From NCBI RefSeq assembly GCF_008831285.2, contig NC_045143.1, positions 17,941,655 through 18,005,654 on the forward strand: 64,000 nt of DNA. The letters run 5' to 3'. The notes under the pieces are model-generated. The model saw nothing but the letters and a program-made list of their open reading frames with translations. It was not told the origin of the DNA and did no database searches. Source of the DNA: Nymphaea colorata. Lineage: Eukaryota > Streptophyta > Magnoliopsida > Nymphaeales > Nymphaeaceae. Both the position numbers and the translations under genes were made by a program. The first letter of the stretch is position 1; each line of letters opens with the position of its first letter. Positions 24,010 through 37,619 of this stretch are shown here, in pieces.

Positions 24010-24235
24010 GGTGGTGTTATACTTACTATCCAGTTATGTCATGCTATAGTAGACAACAAGTCAGCATACTCATATCCCAACAGTAGCTTGCTCCACATAA
24101 CCTTCTGACACAACAATGATAGGTGGTGCTATACTTACTATCCCGTTATGTCATGCTATAGTAGACAACAAGTCAGCATACTCATACCCCAACAGCAGAT
24201 TGCTCCACATAGCCTTGTGACACAATAATGATAGG
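24010..24235 (+). repeat. Tandem duplication, 2 x 112 bp
   Basis: The second unit starts at 24122. The two units differ at a handful of positions, so this is an older local duplication. No coding sense is seen. Confidence 0.9.
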
Positions 24236-25079
24236 ACAAACCTCCTCTTGGTAAACTGCTGTTCTTGCTATTAACAGTATCACTAAAATTATATGTTAGC
24301 ACCAAAAACAAAGATTAATGTAGCTAAAGATTGATCTACTGCACAAGTTTAGTATGTATTGACGGCTATCAACTTCGTTCTAAAAGGGATGCCACATTCC
24401 TCTAGTCACCTCCAACAAACAAAAGAAGAAACAACACTTATGATGAACAGCACAAGCTATAACCAATGAGAAGCCAAAAGTAGTGATCTTTAATAAAAAA
24501 CAATGGCAACTTTATAATACAAAACTGAATTTGAAAGACTTATGAGCATGTGATCTAAACTACAAGTCAAAAGATAAACTTACATTCAAGTTAATATGAG
24601 CAGAAAAGTTAATTTTGAGGTTGAATGTCCCCATAGGATCTTACTCCAAAAGCTTTTGAGGTAAAACAATGTAAAAGAAAAAACAAATGTAAAAAAAAGA
24701 TTGCTCTCTTGGCTAATTGAAGGACATGGATAGAAAGAGGTAGGAGCAAAAGTGATCATGCACAAATGAACAAGAAACTACTAAATTGTCATACAAGAAA
24801 AAAAACAATCAGTTGTTTTATTGTACCAACAAATTAACTATATAAAGTCAAACCAAAACATATGACATAAAGTTTGAAATAAAAAAAAAGTGTTGTTCCA
24901 CTATGTCCTATGCTTCCACAGTCACCCCTTTCTCGTTAGTCAATACATATCATGAGGCCTACATGCAACATTAAAATCATTAATCTAACAAGTTTGGTGC
25001 AATGAAATTACGTTGCAAAACAATATTAAAATGTTAAAAATAATTATTACTAGTTGGCTGTCAGTACAAATACCAAAGT
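24236..25079. other. Stretch without a supported gene
   Basis: A-rich on the plus strand. No ORF with family resemblance, no terminal repeats. Confidence 0.4.
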
Positions 25080-26640
25080 AGGTTGTAATATGTTCATCTA
25101 ATTCGATTAACTTTGCAATGTGTTCCTTCAATTAAGCAACCTCTGCTTAACCACTTTGGCTTCCAATGCTGTATTTCATGCTATGAGTTCATCATGACTA
25201 GGTATTTTTCCACTAAATATGGTAGAAGCTTTGACACCAATACCAAAGGTACAAATATGTCCATTCTCATTAGCACCAATAGCTTGAAATGGATGTCATT
25301 GCATGCTGCATGGTCCACATGTCCCGCTGGGGGTTAAGCTAATATATTTTTTATTTTGACCTATAAATAGTGACAATCTCTAAGAATAGTAAATACAATA
25401 AAAAAAAATGTATATAAATGTTACTTTGATGCAAGCAATCTTCTTACTTATGAAACCACAAATAAATTTTTAATGAATAAGCCTTACAATCATTACTAAT
25501 GTTTCTATACTATGGCTGCAGACATGCTTGAAGGTCCTAGTCTTCACCCAAAATCATGCACGAGATGGGTTTGTTTCACCAGCTACTTCTTGGAAGTCCA
25601 TAAGGGGTTTCAAATACAAAAGGAAACCATATGTGCAATATCTGAAGGTATAATGTATGAGAGAAGAGTTACCTGTTCATCACCTACATGAGCAAAGCTT
25701 TTTGTGCCCATGGTATGCAAATATTTGATATTTTCTTGATTATTAGAGTTTTGTGCACTAATAGCTTATATAACATAGTATAGTTGGTAATGTTTGAAAG
25801 ATAATAAAAAAAAAGTATCAAATAGAACTATCGGTGTATTTATCCGCAATTTCTCCATGTTAAGGTACCTCATCAAAGCCTCCCAATCTCGAGCATGAAT
25901 ATTATTTGGCTTATGCTTCATGCGCTCTGTGAATGTACCATACATTTTATAGATCTCTTGCAACTTTGGTTGTCAATCTCTTATTGCTCATGTATATTTC
26001 TTCATTACCTAATGTCTTACATTGTCTTCAATGGTATAATATTCATATAAAGTACATACTTGTCAGACGGTTGTTAATTTAATAACTCATATTTGTATAC
26101 ATGGAACTTACTTTAACACATTCTTTGTAGAAATTTGGTAACTTTGTGAATGAGAAGTATGTTACTGGAGTCTTTAATGGGTCTCAAGCGATCGTGCCAA
26201 TATATGATCTCAGCTTTTTAGTTGTTTCCCCAATATGTTGGCCACACGTACTTCTCCTTATGTTCATCTTGTTGCTTGGAGCTTGATTGATGGTGCTAAG
26301 GCACGATTTGCATGCCTTGACCTTCATCATTGAGGAGATGGTGGTGCATCTAATGAATAACAAATTGAAATTTGTTAGCAGATGAACAAAAAAAAATGAG
26401 GTTACATGTGTAAGAATTGAGTTCCTGAATCATAATCAAACTCCTATGTTTCATAATCACTAAATGCACGAACACGAACTCACCTAGTTGACATAGACAT
26501 TTTCAAAGATCATTAATACATAACAAACAAAATATATACAATCAAACATATATTAAGGTATGACAAAGTTAGAATGCATGCAATTATTTATGTAAGACAT
26601 AAATATACTATCTAACAAACAAGTATAGACATTTATTTGA
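25080..26640 (-). pseudogene. Probable CACTA second-protein remnant
   Basis: Minus-strand reading gives scattered pieces such as MQEIYKMYGTFTERMKHKPN and ARDWEALMRYLN (25766-25963), and LKEHIAKLIELDEHI near 25090. These recall the Transposase_24 (PF03004) proteins encoded beside TNP2 in CACTA elements, including a C-terminal coiled coil. The position downstream of a DUF4216 fragment on the same strand supports this. Frames are badly broken. Confidence 0.4.
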
Positions 26641-27400
26641 TTTACCTTTATTACCGACTTTGTGTTCATTCTGTCATTATGCCAGTGTAGTAGCTATAGT
26701 GCCAACTGATGTTCATGGGACATCAATTCTAATAAATTGTAGATCAACATCATATATGTTTGATTCAACCTATACTTGTGCATATAATTCAAGTACAGAC
26801 GGCATGTCATTTATGCCACTTGTTTTCTCATTTTCATCAACTCCAAGTTGTACAAGTACATCATACAAGTCCTTTGGTTTTCTCTTTAAAACAACAAGCC
26901 ATTTTTAGCTTTATTGGATTGTTGACATAAAAGACTTGTTCTGTTGTTCAACTGGGCTAGGAAAAAATAAAATGGTTCCTCTTCTATGCATGAGTATTTG
27001 GTGTTGACCAGAATAAAACTATATTCATCTATTTTAAAACCTTTACCATGACTTACAACATCATACCAATTACAATTAAAAACAACAAATTTTAAACATG
27101 GATGGTACGCAATCTCCAAAATGTTTCTGATGACACCATAGTAAATTACTTCACCAACAGTTGGTGCTCCATCTCATGCACTTGAGTAGCTTGTAGTTGT
27201 CAACTTCGATAGTGCATGACTATTTTGTGTTTGCCTTTGTTCTTCAGTTGCACTTGTATGATATCTATAATCATTTATTTATGTACCCGTTATATTGCCT
27301 TGCAACAGCCTGAGGATGTTGTTAAAGAAAAATAAGTTCCTCATTACTGTTTTCAACTGAATCTCGAACACATGCATCATGGATTTTTTATACACATATA
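26641..27400 (-). pseudogene. CACTA TNP2-type transposase, DUF4216 region
   Basis: Minus-strand reading from about 27400 down gives a YRYHT...TQNSHAL motif, then GEVIYYGVIRNILEI, LKFVVFNCNWYDV, and KGFKIDEYSFILVNTKY, then KDLYDVLVQLGVDENE. This order (YYG, phiFxCDW, VDEYGFxLVN) is the DUF4216 signature found at the C-terminus of CACTA TNP2 transposases. Frame changes and stops are present. The first part lies within block A2 and is shared with A1 (205-395). The DUF4216 part lies left of the block edge and is seen only here. Confidence 0.75.
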
Positions 27401-28830
27401 AAATAGTTGTTGTTAAATTAGTGACTCATTATTAATTTATATGCAAAATTCAAATGCAATTAGCATGACAAATATTTCATACGTGGTCATAAAACCATGT
27501 GGCAAACTTGTTCTTGTATAGGCACTTTATCTCACAAATAGTCTTCCTTTAGTTATTCCTCTACACAACACTTGTATGCTCTATGCAAGACAAATTTACC
27601 TAAAATTGTAACAATAATAATGACATTATACAATATGACTTTTTTTTTATATTTTAATTACAATACTCACTGAAAAAATGAAGCGCAAATAGAATGGTTG
27701 AAGCATATGAATGTGCGTACTTGTTGCAATATAGCATTATCCATTGTAACAACTTCATAGGTTCTTACAGAATGTCACTTGTAGACGATGCTACATATGC
27801 TTGTCGTAGTTGGTTCAACATCACCATTTTTGGAAGAAGGAACAGATGGAGTTGGTGATGTGTTCAAGAAAAGGATATCGCTGTTCTAAATGAAGAATAA
27901 CAAAGAAAACAATAGTATTGAGGAAAATTAACATAAACAGCAAAATAAAAAAAAATCTTCATGTGTCTAATTCTATGTTTGTTCTTTCTCTTCCGACAAT
28001 AGGCAATGTTCCTATATATTAGTAGCTTTCTTGTCCAGCAACAGTTACGGATGAATAGATAATCTCAACGTACTTTGTCAATTTGGTTAATGTTGACTTC
28101 TTTGTTTCTTTAATATTCAAATAATGCTCGATTTTAGCATCTCTTATAAGATTTAAACGTGTTCTTGCATAAGAGAGTTTCAGGTTACAAACACCCAAAT
28201 TATTAGAGCCTTAACATCTGATCAGGTTCTGCTGTAGTCAGGATGTATTGAGCTGGTGAGCAGCATCTGGTCCCTTTGAATTCCTTACTATTTTTTTTAT
28301 GAAATTGGTGTCAACATTAGTTCTTTTTTAACAAAAGGATCAAATATTTGCATACTTGCAGAAATACGAGCGCCTTGCATTTACCATCTATGGGCCATAT
28401 GGGAGGCTGCATCTATGAGAAAGATAACAAGAACACTCAGCGATGGAAATATGGCCTCTTAGAGATGCCAGCTTAGGCCTCAACATGTAGAAGGACCAGT
28501 TCAAAGACGTTCAGGGAATTATCCACCAAGCCAGTGGAAAGATGATCTCATCCAATCATTCAAAACCAGACTCCTGGTAAATCATTCTTAAAGAGAATTA
28601 ATAAAACTTCAACAGATTCTAGATCTGCAGCTGCTCCTGATTCAATTGGTTAAAAACTTTCAATTCTATGTTACTAGTTGTTCCATTTGCTAGTGAATTC
28701 TTGTATACATCTTAACATTAAGAGACTTACGCAATATGTCACCACAGATGAATAAATGAAGGTTGACTACCATTATCTTCTACTCTCACTTTGCATAGGT
28801 CCTGTCCTAACCAGCCCTTCTTTGAGAGTG

Positions 28831-28884
28831 ATGGCAGCTGTGAACAATTTATTAGATAGTGAAGGTGCATTGAATCAGAAAAAT
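28831..28884 (+). repeat. Dispersed 55-bp repeat R, A2 copy
   Basis: Counterpart of 1820-1874 within block A2. Confidence 0.7.
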
Positions 28885-29162
28885 ACGTCGACCAGGACCT
28901 CTCAACTGGTCTCCATCTTATTGTTCTATGCATTTTCCGTCCTGCCAATCTCTTTTTACATGCTGCAAGCCCGTCATTCCCTCTCCCTCTCGAACCTCTC
29001 CGTTCATCCATCCGAGGCTCGTGCTGGTAACTGGTCAGTTTTTTTTTTTTTTTCTTTTGTGGAAAACGGAGTATGAATGTGGTCTCTTTGCACGCCTTTG
29101 AAACAAATATACAAATATAATTGATACTTCTATAAATAGCTTTGAATTTTTTATTTGTTTCA

Positions 29163-29287
<125 letters not shown>

Positions 29288-29837
29288 GTGTGTGTGTGTG
29301 GTGGGGGGGGGGTTAAATTTCCTGCACGTCTTACGCTTCTTTTTTTTTTTGTTCCAAACCACTTGTTGGAAATTTTTACCCTCCATTTTTGTTCAACTGA
29401 TTCAAGCCAACTTTTATAGCACTGCTTCAAAGTGGTTTTGGTTGGCGACTCCTAAAATCTGATTTTGATTGGCCAAGCACTAATTTAAGTTCTCCCTTTT
29501 TCTTGGAGCTAAGAAGATCATGTTATAAGTTGGGAGCAGCCAAAAAAGTTTTGAGTTGTCATTTTTCAATATAATTTTCTGGTTGATAACAAGAGCAAAT
29601 AAGTTTCCTCACGTTTTTTCTTTTTTTACTTACATTGTTGTTATTTTAATAGCTGTTAATTAATTTTAACATGATTTTTATAGATATTATACATTTAATG
29701 ATTTTAGTCCTTTACGCTTCACTTCACCTCGGATTGCTCCACCTCATTTCATAGGCTTAGACACGTTAACAACATTGATTTTTATACTTGTTTTTTTTTT
29801 TTACTTGTAAGGGACTCACCTTTTACTAACCAGTTTG

Positions 29838-31687
29838 AGGTTGTTAGTTCAGCCTGTTACATCTTCATGCTCTGAAAGGAATTGGAGCACCTATTCACAT
29901 ATTCACAACATTAAGAGAAACAAACTTACAAGCAAGCATGCCAAAGATTTAGTCTATGTACATTCAAACCTTCGGTTACTTTCACGAAACAATAATGAAT
30001 ACATGTATCTAACTTTTTTGTATCTATGTTGTTGATTAGTCTATGTAAATTTTTTGTATCTATGTTGTTGATTACTACATAATTCTTATCTTTTTATAGC
30101 GAAGGAAGCAGTAAAAATTGGGATGTGAATGGTGAGGAATTTAACTTCGAAGGAGACGAGGATCTAGTCCATCTTAATTCGGAGTTAAATGAACCATGTG
30201 CACTACAACAGGTAGAGGTAGGGCTGCACACGAGCCGAGTCGAGCTCGAGCTCGCCCAGCTCGAAATCGAGCTCGAGCTCGAACTCAAACTTGAGTCAAG
30301 TTCCCTAACACGAGCTCGAGCTCGACTCAACTATACATAGTCGAGCTCGAGCTCAACTCGACTATACATAGTTGAGCTCGAGCTCGACTCGTTTAACTCG
30401 TTTAGTTTAGGCAAAGAAGAGAAGAACCTGTAGGACGGGAGGGCAAAAGGAGTTTACCGAAAGCGAATGAGATGCCTGAAATGGGACCAGAATAGTCCGA
30501 TCGTTAAACGTTGTAAGGTTCTGTAGAATGTAAGAAAAAGATTGACCGATTGATCGATCGATCACGAAGTGTTGAAATCACGAACAATGAGGGACGGTGA
30601 ACTCTCTCTGAAAACCTCCCTATTGCCCTCGATCTCCGAATGCTCTTCTACGAGTGAGGGCCAAGGCTGATCGAACTCTTTTCGACTTCGTTCCTCTGTC
30701 TCTCGACCTTTTAGATGCCCCCTTCACTTCCAAGCAGTGGACCTTGCGATCGAGCAGCATTGTTCCTGTGTGTCAACCCTAATGAGAGCAGAAAAAACAG
30801 AAAGAGCGAATGGAGAAGGGACGAAACGTAGTCTTACTCTGCCACCAGAGGCAAGTGGAGAATCTGGTCCAACGGAAGGATGATGGATAGGAGCTGCTGC
30901 TTGCAATTCCTAATGATGAACTGCGGCAACTCACGCCCATTCCCAACAAAAAAAGGAAAGGGAAAAAATCATTCGATGGTAGTATGGTATCTCCCATCTA
31001 AACGCTAAAAGAAACATACATTTCAAAAGGTGCCCAAAACAAAACAACGAAAATGTTAGAGAAAACGAAAGTGCAAAACTAGAAAAAACGACATATGTTA
31101 GAAAAAACGAAAATGAAAAAACAGAAAACAAGGAAGAGAGAGAGAGAACTACATGTAGGCAGGAAACTTGTCCTCTTTGCTGCAGGTAGACACGGCCTCG
31201 CCTCCTAAAACCTCTTGAAACCGTGAAGGCTGATGGCTGAAGCCTGAAGCGGAGCTGCCGGCTGCGACGAACTTAGGAGACTTTAGGGTTGCATTTGGGG
31301 GGAGAAACTTTGGAAACGAGAGATAACAAAAGGAAACTAAAAAGCGAAAAGAAAGTTTCCCGCCTGAGACGGAGCGAAAAGAAAGTGTCCCGCCTGAGAC
31401 AGCGTTTGGGAATCCGAGTTTTTCAATTAAAAAACGAATCAGTACATTTTCGAATCGAGTCGAGCTTTAACCGTTCGAGATCAATGAACTCGAACTCGGC
31501 TCGACTAAAAAAACGAGTCGACAAATAAGCTTGAGTTCGGCTCGTTTATTAAAATGGTCGGCTCGAACTCGATTTCGAGTCGAGCTTTAACGAGCCGAGC
31601 TCGAGTTGCTCGGCTCGTTGTGCAGCCCTAGGTAGAGGTGGATAAGGAGGACTTTGCTGAGGTGGAAGAGGAACAGAATTTACAATG
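29838..31687 (+). pseudogene. hAT transposase C-terminal fragment, split by another hAT element
   Basis: The first part contains SERNWSTYSHIHNIKRNKL followed by DLVYVHSNLRLLSR, the hallmark of the C-terminal dimerisation domain (Dimer_Tnp_hAT) of plant hAT transposases. An apparent intron of about 80 bp (containing a 34-bp imperfect tandem repeat) ends at 'ttttttatag' near 30100. The acidic tail then resumes (KNWDVNGEEFNFEGDEDLV) up to 30218. It is cut by the 1412-bp element 30219-31630 and continues VDKEDFAEVEEEQNL to a stop at 31687. Only the C-terminal end is present. It lies in sequence that A1 lacks, so it entered A2 as a fragment. Confidence 0.8.
30219..31630. mobile_element. Non-autonomous hAT element, 1412 bp, inside a hAT transposase
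   Basis: The ends are tagggctgcaca at 30219 and its reverse complement finishing at 31630, with about 20 bp of imperfect terminal inverted repeat in all. The flanks carry the perfect 8-bp direct repeat ggtagagg (30211-30218 and 31631-31638). Both subterminal regions hold arrays of cgagct/agctcg units, which would pair in a stem or serve as transposase sites. The middle (30420-31280) has no transposase; short ORFs there have no family. Confidence 0.92.
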
Positions 31688-32835
31688 AAATATATTAATC
31701 CGATATCTCGGTTTTTTTATGTTTCTTTTTTATGAGATTATATGTAGGAACTATGAAAGAAATATTTGATATGGTATGTAAGGATAATTTTATGTTTCCT
31801 TTATGAGATGGTAGATAAGGATAATTTTATGTTTTCTTTATGAGATGGTATGTTTTCTTTATGAGATCATATCAATATGTTTGTCTTAATGATGTGATGA
31901 TATCATTTGTTTTGTTTTTCTCAAAATTTATAATTTTTTAATTAAAAAATTAACATTATTGCATAAAAAATGCACCGTACTCGTACCATGATTTGCAAAA
32001 ACACCATACATGTACCCATTTTCTCGTACTTGTACCAGCATCTGTACTCGTACCCAGGTGACATAGCTGACCAAGAGTATTAGGCTCGCAATCCCCAAGG
32101 ATCTTCTAAGATCATTATAGATTTTGGTACACTTGTGCACCTGAAGTGCATGTAATCGACTTCGGTTAAGGGGCGTGACATGGGAAGGCAGTGGTGCACC
32201 CCCTGCTCATAACAACCTCTCCTTCTAATATCTATTGCCAACCCAGCAACACCACATCTTCTTGGCATATTTCTCCACTTCTTATTAAAGAGCAAATAGA
32301 ATCTCAGGTCCACTGGAAATTTGCATTGCTTTTGAGAAAGTCATGTTGGGGGACGTAACTATTACGCTCTCTTTTAAATAAGCAGAAGGCTGTGATCCTC
32401 ACTTTCAGTAACATGCGGTCGGTGTCGCTAGAAAAGTGTTGTAACAGAAAAGAGGGAGCAAAAGGAAAAGAAAGGCACTCATGAGAAAGCTCCAAAGCCA
32501 AAACCGACGTCAAAAACATGATGCTTAAAACTAGCTGTGTGCAACAATATCTCGACAATGAGAAGAAATTGATAAGTCAATTTTGGTAACTTCTTTTTCG
32601 AAGTATCAAAAGCTGGCAAATAGATTTGTAGCGGACAAGGCTGATTGAACTACATACCATTTTTTGGTTAGGGCAAGCAGTGGACCCAACAAATTAATGG
32701 ATTCCTCTTATCTTCAAGACTCGCCGCCGTTGTTGAAACTTCCACTCCTTTTCTCAGCAGCTACCGCTGCCCAGAACTAGCATAAAGATGACCCTGGCAA
32801 AGATCCAGACTCACTCGATCCATTGGCCGATTGAA
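31688..32835. other. hAT-derived tail, then PGIP2 upstream region
   Basis: From 31688 to about 32105 the sequence is AT-rich, with 'gtacccgt/gtactcgtacc' phrases, probably the 3' part of the hAT insertion. From 32105 it matches A1 (2655 onward) up to the PGIP2 start, except for the 280 bp missing here. The TATA-like motif of PGIP1 reads cataaag at 32781-32787. Confidence 0.55.
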
Positions 32836-33445
32836 ATGTCTTCCTTCATTGATCTCATCTTCACCTTCTTCCTCTTCCTTACACTCTCCTCCAGTACAAC
32901 CGCCTACCGATGGCGGTGCGTCCCGGAGGACCGGCAAATCCTGCAGGATATCAACAAGGAGTTGAACAACACGATGTCGAACGGATGGTTACTGGACGAG
33001 GATTGCTCTCAGCACTATATTGGTGTTTCTTGCGATTCTGACACCAGTAGGGTGAACGCGATTGGTCTTAGCGGCATACCCATTTCCCGGATTCCGCCGT
33101 CCCTTGCGCGTGTCCCCTACCTGAAACAGCTTTTCATACGGAAAATACCAGGCCTCACCGGCGAGATCCCGAAGTTCCTGTCCAACCTGACGGTGCTCAC
33201 CTGGCTGGAAATCAGCTGGACGAATGTCACCGGTCCCATCCCCCATTGGCTCCACCGGCTCCCTCAGCTGGAATCCCTCGTTCTCAACTATAACCGACTC
33301 TCTGGCACGATACCACCCTACCTCTTCGACTTGCCCAACTTAAACTGGCTGCGGCTTGACCGCAGTCAGCTCACCGGTTCAATACCCGAGGCATTCGGCC
33401 GGTTCAAGGGCAACTCCATTTTCCTCGCACACAACATGCTCACCG

Positions 33446-33913
33446 TGTTGGGATTTCTCCCCATAACGCATATACAAAACCAAACGTATATACTCTAAAC
33501 AGGATCATGCTCTTGCTAAATAATTGAAATAAACGAAACCTTAAACTGAAGCGGAAGCGTACCTGAATCCATCTGATCTGGTGCACGGGAAGATCGCAGC
33601 AGGGTCTTCCAGGGTACGTGCGGTGCGCGTGAGGACTCTCTCAGATGGGGAAGAGAAAACCCTAGAAACCAAAAGCAACTGTACGCACGACCCCAGGGAC
33701 CACTACCATTATATAATGAGGACAATTACGGATTCAACCCATCAAAGAGTCCGTAATTTCGTACTGGTATCTATACATTTCAAAATTACCCCATACCATC
33801 TAAAATGACGTAATATCCCAAAACACAATCACTTAAGCGGATATTTACGTTAAGACAGCCATAATGTCTGAAATTCCCTATGGACATATGTCGGCCCACC
33901 AAATGATCTTACA
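33446..33913 (-). repeat. Copia LTR (3' LTR of the antisense element)
   Basis: 468 bp, with about ten differences by eye from 39044-39511 (roughly 2 percent). Starts tgttggg, ends cttaca on the plus strand. Confidence 0.95.
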
Positions 33914-33927
33914 ATCTCCCACTTGAG
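33914..33927 (-). other. Polypurine tract of the Copia element
   Basis: In reverse it reads ctcaagtgggagat, directly before the 3' LTR. Confidence 0.85.
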
Positions 33928-34367
33928 CCAAATATGTCTTTATACATTCAGACATTACATAAAACCTTAGGAGCTCATAATTGCTATCTTACAAACGTCA
34001 TTTCACCAATCTCGTCCATGATCATATCAACACAGAACCAAAGCGGCTTTCGCTATATCAAAAGTTAGCTAAACCTTCAATGATCACAAATGTTAACATA
34101 ACCAATGACATAGATCTGATATGGATGTATAGCATGAGAATTACATGCAATGTGATTACAACATGTATATTCTCAACTGGTCCAACTTTAAAACCTTATG
34201 GAGATCAAAACATAAACATAGAATGGAACCAAAGAACTTTAAACTTTATTTTGCAGAAAACTGAATATGTGTCTATACATAAGAGCAAACAAAATACAAA
34301 CTCCCACTAAACCAGCACATCATCCAAGGATAACACCCTCATACGAACAACATGTTCGTGAAAGACC

Positions 34368-36997
34368 TTATGTGTTAAACCCTTGGTAAGCGGATCCGCA
34401 AATCATAGAGTTTGTCCCAATATGCTCTAAAGACACCTGACCATTCTGTATCCCCTCTTTAACAGCCCAAAAAAACTTAATGTCGATGTGTTTCGACTTT
34501 GACAAACTGTAGCTATTATAAGAGTACATGACTGCTGAATTATTATCACACAAGAACCTTAGTGGTCTTTCTATACCATACAAAATGCGCAGCCTCGTGA
34601 CAAAATTATGCAATCACAAAACCTGATTGGATGTCATTATCTTGGCACCCAGAAAAGTCAGAATCTGAATACCCAATAATCTCCCACTGGTCTGACTTTC
34701 TGTATGTAAGCATAAAATCTTATGTTTTTTTTAAGTACCTCAAAACTCTTTTGGTTGCTTTCCAATGACCCATACCAGGATCACTTAAGTATCTGTCTAA
34801 CATTCCAATGATAAAAGCAATATCCGGACGAGTACAAACCTGAGCATACATAAGATTTCCCACAACAGATGAATAGGGAATCCTTTCAATTTCCTTAGAT
34901 TCGATTTCACTTTTAGGGCACTGTTTGAGACTAAACTTGTCTTTTTTTTTTAGCAACTGGAGTATCTCCTGCTTTACAATCCTTCATGCTATATCGCTGA
35001 AGCACCTTATCAATGTAGGTCTTTTGTGATAATCCAAGAATACCCCGAGAACGATCTCGAAATATTTGGATTCCTAATACAAAAGATGCACAACCAAGAT
35101 CCTTCATGTCAAACTTTGATGACAAAAATTTCTTAGTTTCATGCAATATGCCCACATCATTACTTGTCAGCAATATATCATTGACATATAAAACCAGAAA
35201 GATAAATTTGCTCCACTGAAGTTTTGGTATACACATTCATCAACCATATTAGTTTCGAAACCAAATGAAACTATAATTTAATGAAATTTTTAATACCATT
35301 GACTGGAAAGCTTGCTTTAGTCCATATATGGACTTTCTTAGTGACATCTCTACTTAATTTTCTTGAGGTTGTTGAGTTTGTTCTTCAGTATGGAGATCGA
35401 CATCATTGCCTTCTTCTGAATAGAGTAGACTCAGGTCCCTCTTCAAAGGCAATGCTTCTAACCTGATCACCTCCCCAAACTCAATATCCTCAAAGAAATG
35501 GGCATTTCCCTTTTAAAGAAAGACTTACTGAATGGATTATAAAATTTATAACCCCTTAATGTTTGTTCATTTTCCCTTTATACATTCAGTGCAGACATTA
35601 AAGTTTACAAAATCAAGGGACTCAAGAATTCCTTTTGACATAAGTCTTTATATTCTCTTTTCAGAGATATGTCATAAGCGCCAATGTCATAACATAGCAG
35701 AATTCTCTTTGGCTAATTTTCTTTTAGTACCACTAAACATAACATGCAAGGTTTCATTATATGAAGCAACCGTATCAAGCAAATAAAGGTTATCACTACT
35801 AGACAAAGAACCAGTGGAATTCAAATTTGAATGCAGAAACTACTTAAATTTATTTCCTCCAAATGAACAATAATAACCAAATTTGTTCAGTAAGGAAATA
35901 ACAACCAAATTCTGTCTAAAAGGCGGTATTACATAAGTTTCTATCAAATTCAAATAACAACCAATCTTTAACAATAACTCAAAAAATCTGCTATGGCTTC
36001 AATCTTCGCCTTCATGTCATCGCCCTCATAGATGAATCTTTCAGCATCAATTGGCGTCCGACAATTTAGGCAGCCCTGCACGGAAACACTTATGTGAGTA
36101 GTAGCAACCGAATCTACCTACAAGTGCCTTGGTACTGAAATTAAATCAACCTCAGAACAAACCAAAGTAAGAATCGTACCTTTCTTTTCACACCATGCGT
36201 GATACTTAGTACAATCCTTCTTCATATGACCTTCATCCTTGCAAAAGAAGCAGCTTGATTTGCCTTCCTTATGCTTCTTCTGTTTCTTAATGGATGCGTG
36301 ATCAACTGCAATTTCCTTAATAGCCTTCCTTTTCTTACTTTTAGGCGTATTAGCCAAGTGAGCACTTTTCTTCTTCCACACAGTGCGAAATGAGCTCATT
36401 AAGAGTCCATTTCTCCTTCTAACAGTTATAACTAACTTTAAACTGTCCAAACTGTGGTGGAAGAGAAAGAAGAACCATATGCACTATAAAGTCTTCGGGT
36501 AACCTCAGACCTAGCGCCTGTAATTTTGAAGCAAGATGAGACATTTCCATAATGTGCTCCTGTATGTTCCCCTTACTTTTATACTTCAGCGTCACAAGTT
36601 TACTCAAAAGAGTGCTTGTTTCAGCCTTTTCATTTTTAGCAAAACGCTTTTCAATCTCTTCAAGGAACGCCTTGGCACCAGCCTTTTCAGTAATAGATCC
36701 TCGAAAATTTTCTGGGATTGATCTCTTCATGATCATTAGACACATGCGGTTTGAGCGTTCCCACCGTTCAAAGTACCGCTTATCCTCATGGGAACTTTGA
36801 TCTGTTGGATGAGGTGGGCACAACTCCCTAAATGCAAGGTCTAGATCCATACAACCCAGAACAATCATAACAGTTTCTTTCCAGTCCTTAAAATTCGAAC
36901 CATTTAACTCAGGAACAGTACTCAAATTTGCAGATATCATAGAAGCAGAACTCACTGTACAGAGAACATCAAAAATACCAAACATGGTCACAATCAA
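34368..36997 (-). pseudogene. Copia gag-pol remains (element in PGIP2)
   Basis: In element order: gag of UBN2 type at 36997-36419 (STVPELNGSNFKDWKE; FIVHMVLLSLPPQF), then a zinc knuckle CFFCKDEGHMKKDC at about 36190-36260. A pre-integrase stretch follows around 35830-35640 (SSDNLYLLDT; LWH). RT picks up again near 35340 (KSIYGLKQA), with the active-site motif LYVNDILL instead of YVDD near 35190, then GIQIFRDRSRGILGLSQ and YAQVCTRPDIAF. RNase H ends near 34400 (DNNSAVMYS; SKHIDIKFF). The integrase catalytic core is absent. Stops and frame changes occur throughout. Confidence 0.88.
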
Positions 36998-37619
36998 TAC
37001 ATGTACAAAGATGAAACAACAAATATAAATGAATTTAAATACAATTGCCTAAATCCCATCACAAGGTACCGGTGCAACGTTAATATCCAATCTTTGGATT
37101 GAAATACTAACTGCAAATGGTATTCTTGGTCAACAATGAATATAAATAATTAACCCTGTCAAACAACGAGCCTATCTTTGGATTGACTCGCTATTCACAT
37201 GGAAACCTGAAAAATTATCACATATTCATTGCCCTGTATACTTAAACCTGACCAAACAACAATCCTCCTTTGGGTTGATTATTGCCCGCTTGGATCAAGT
37301 ATACTATCATCTAATGTTCAAAACAAGCAAATTCGTACAACAGAGGTCACTTTGGTGACATAAAGTACAAACGTACTCATTTCAAACAACAGACATGGCC
37401 AAAGATCAAAATTCATAATCCAAACATTCATCTAAAGTACACCCATAATTTTAATAACATGCAAAACATGATACATGAATTAAAATTTACATACAAAATT
37501 TGTCATTCATTGAATCCAAAACCTGATGCATAAACCAAATTACCATACACGTATGCCCTACATTAAATCCAAAACCAAAATGATTCAATGAAATGGGCCC
37601 AAAAGAGTCCAAAATTTAT
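36998..37619 (-). other. Copia leader, AT-rich part
   Basis: Non-coding sequence between gag and the repeat-rich leader of the antisense Copia element. Phrases such as 'aacaacaatcctcctttggg' and 'aacaacgagcctatctttgg' recur imperfectly near 37160 and 37250. No ORF is supported. Confidence 0.5.

Noticed and set aside
30094-30340. Ser-rich and Glu/Leu-rich ORFs around 30.1-30.3 kb
   Set aside because: They come from the cgagct repeat array of the hAT element and from the transposase tail read in the wrong strand.
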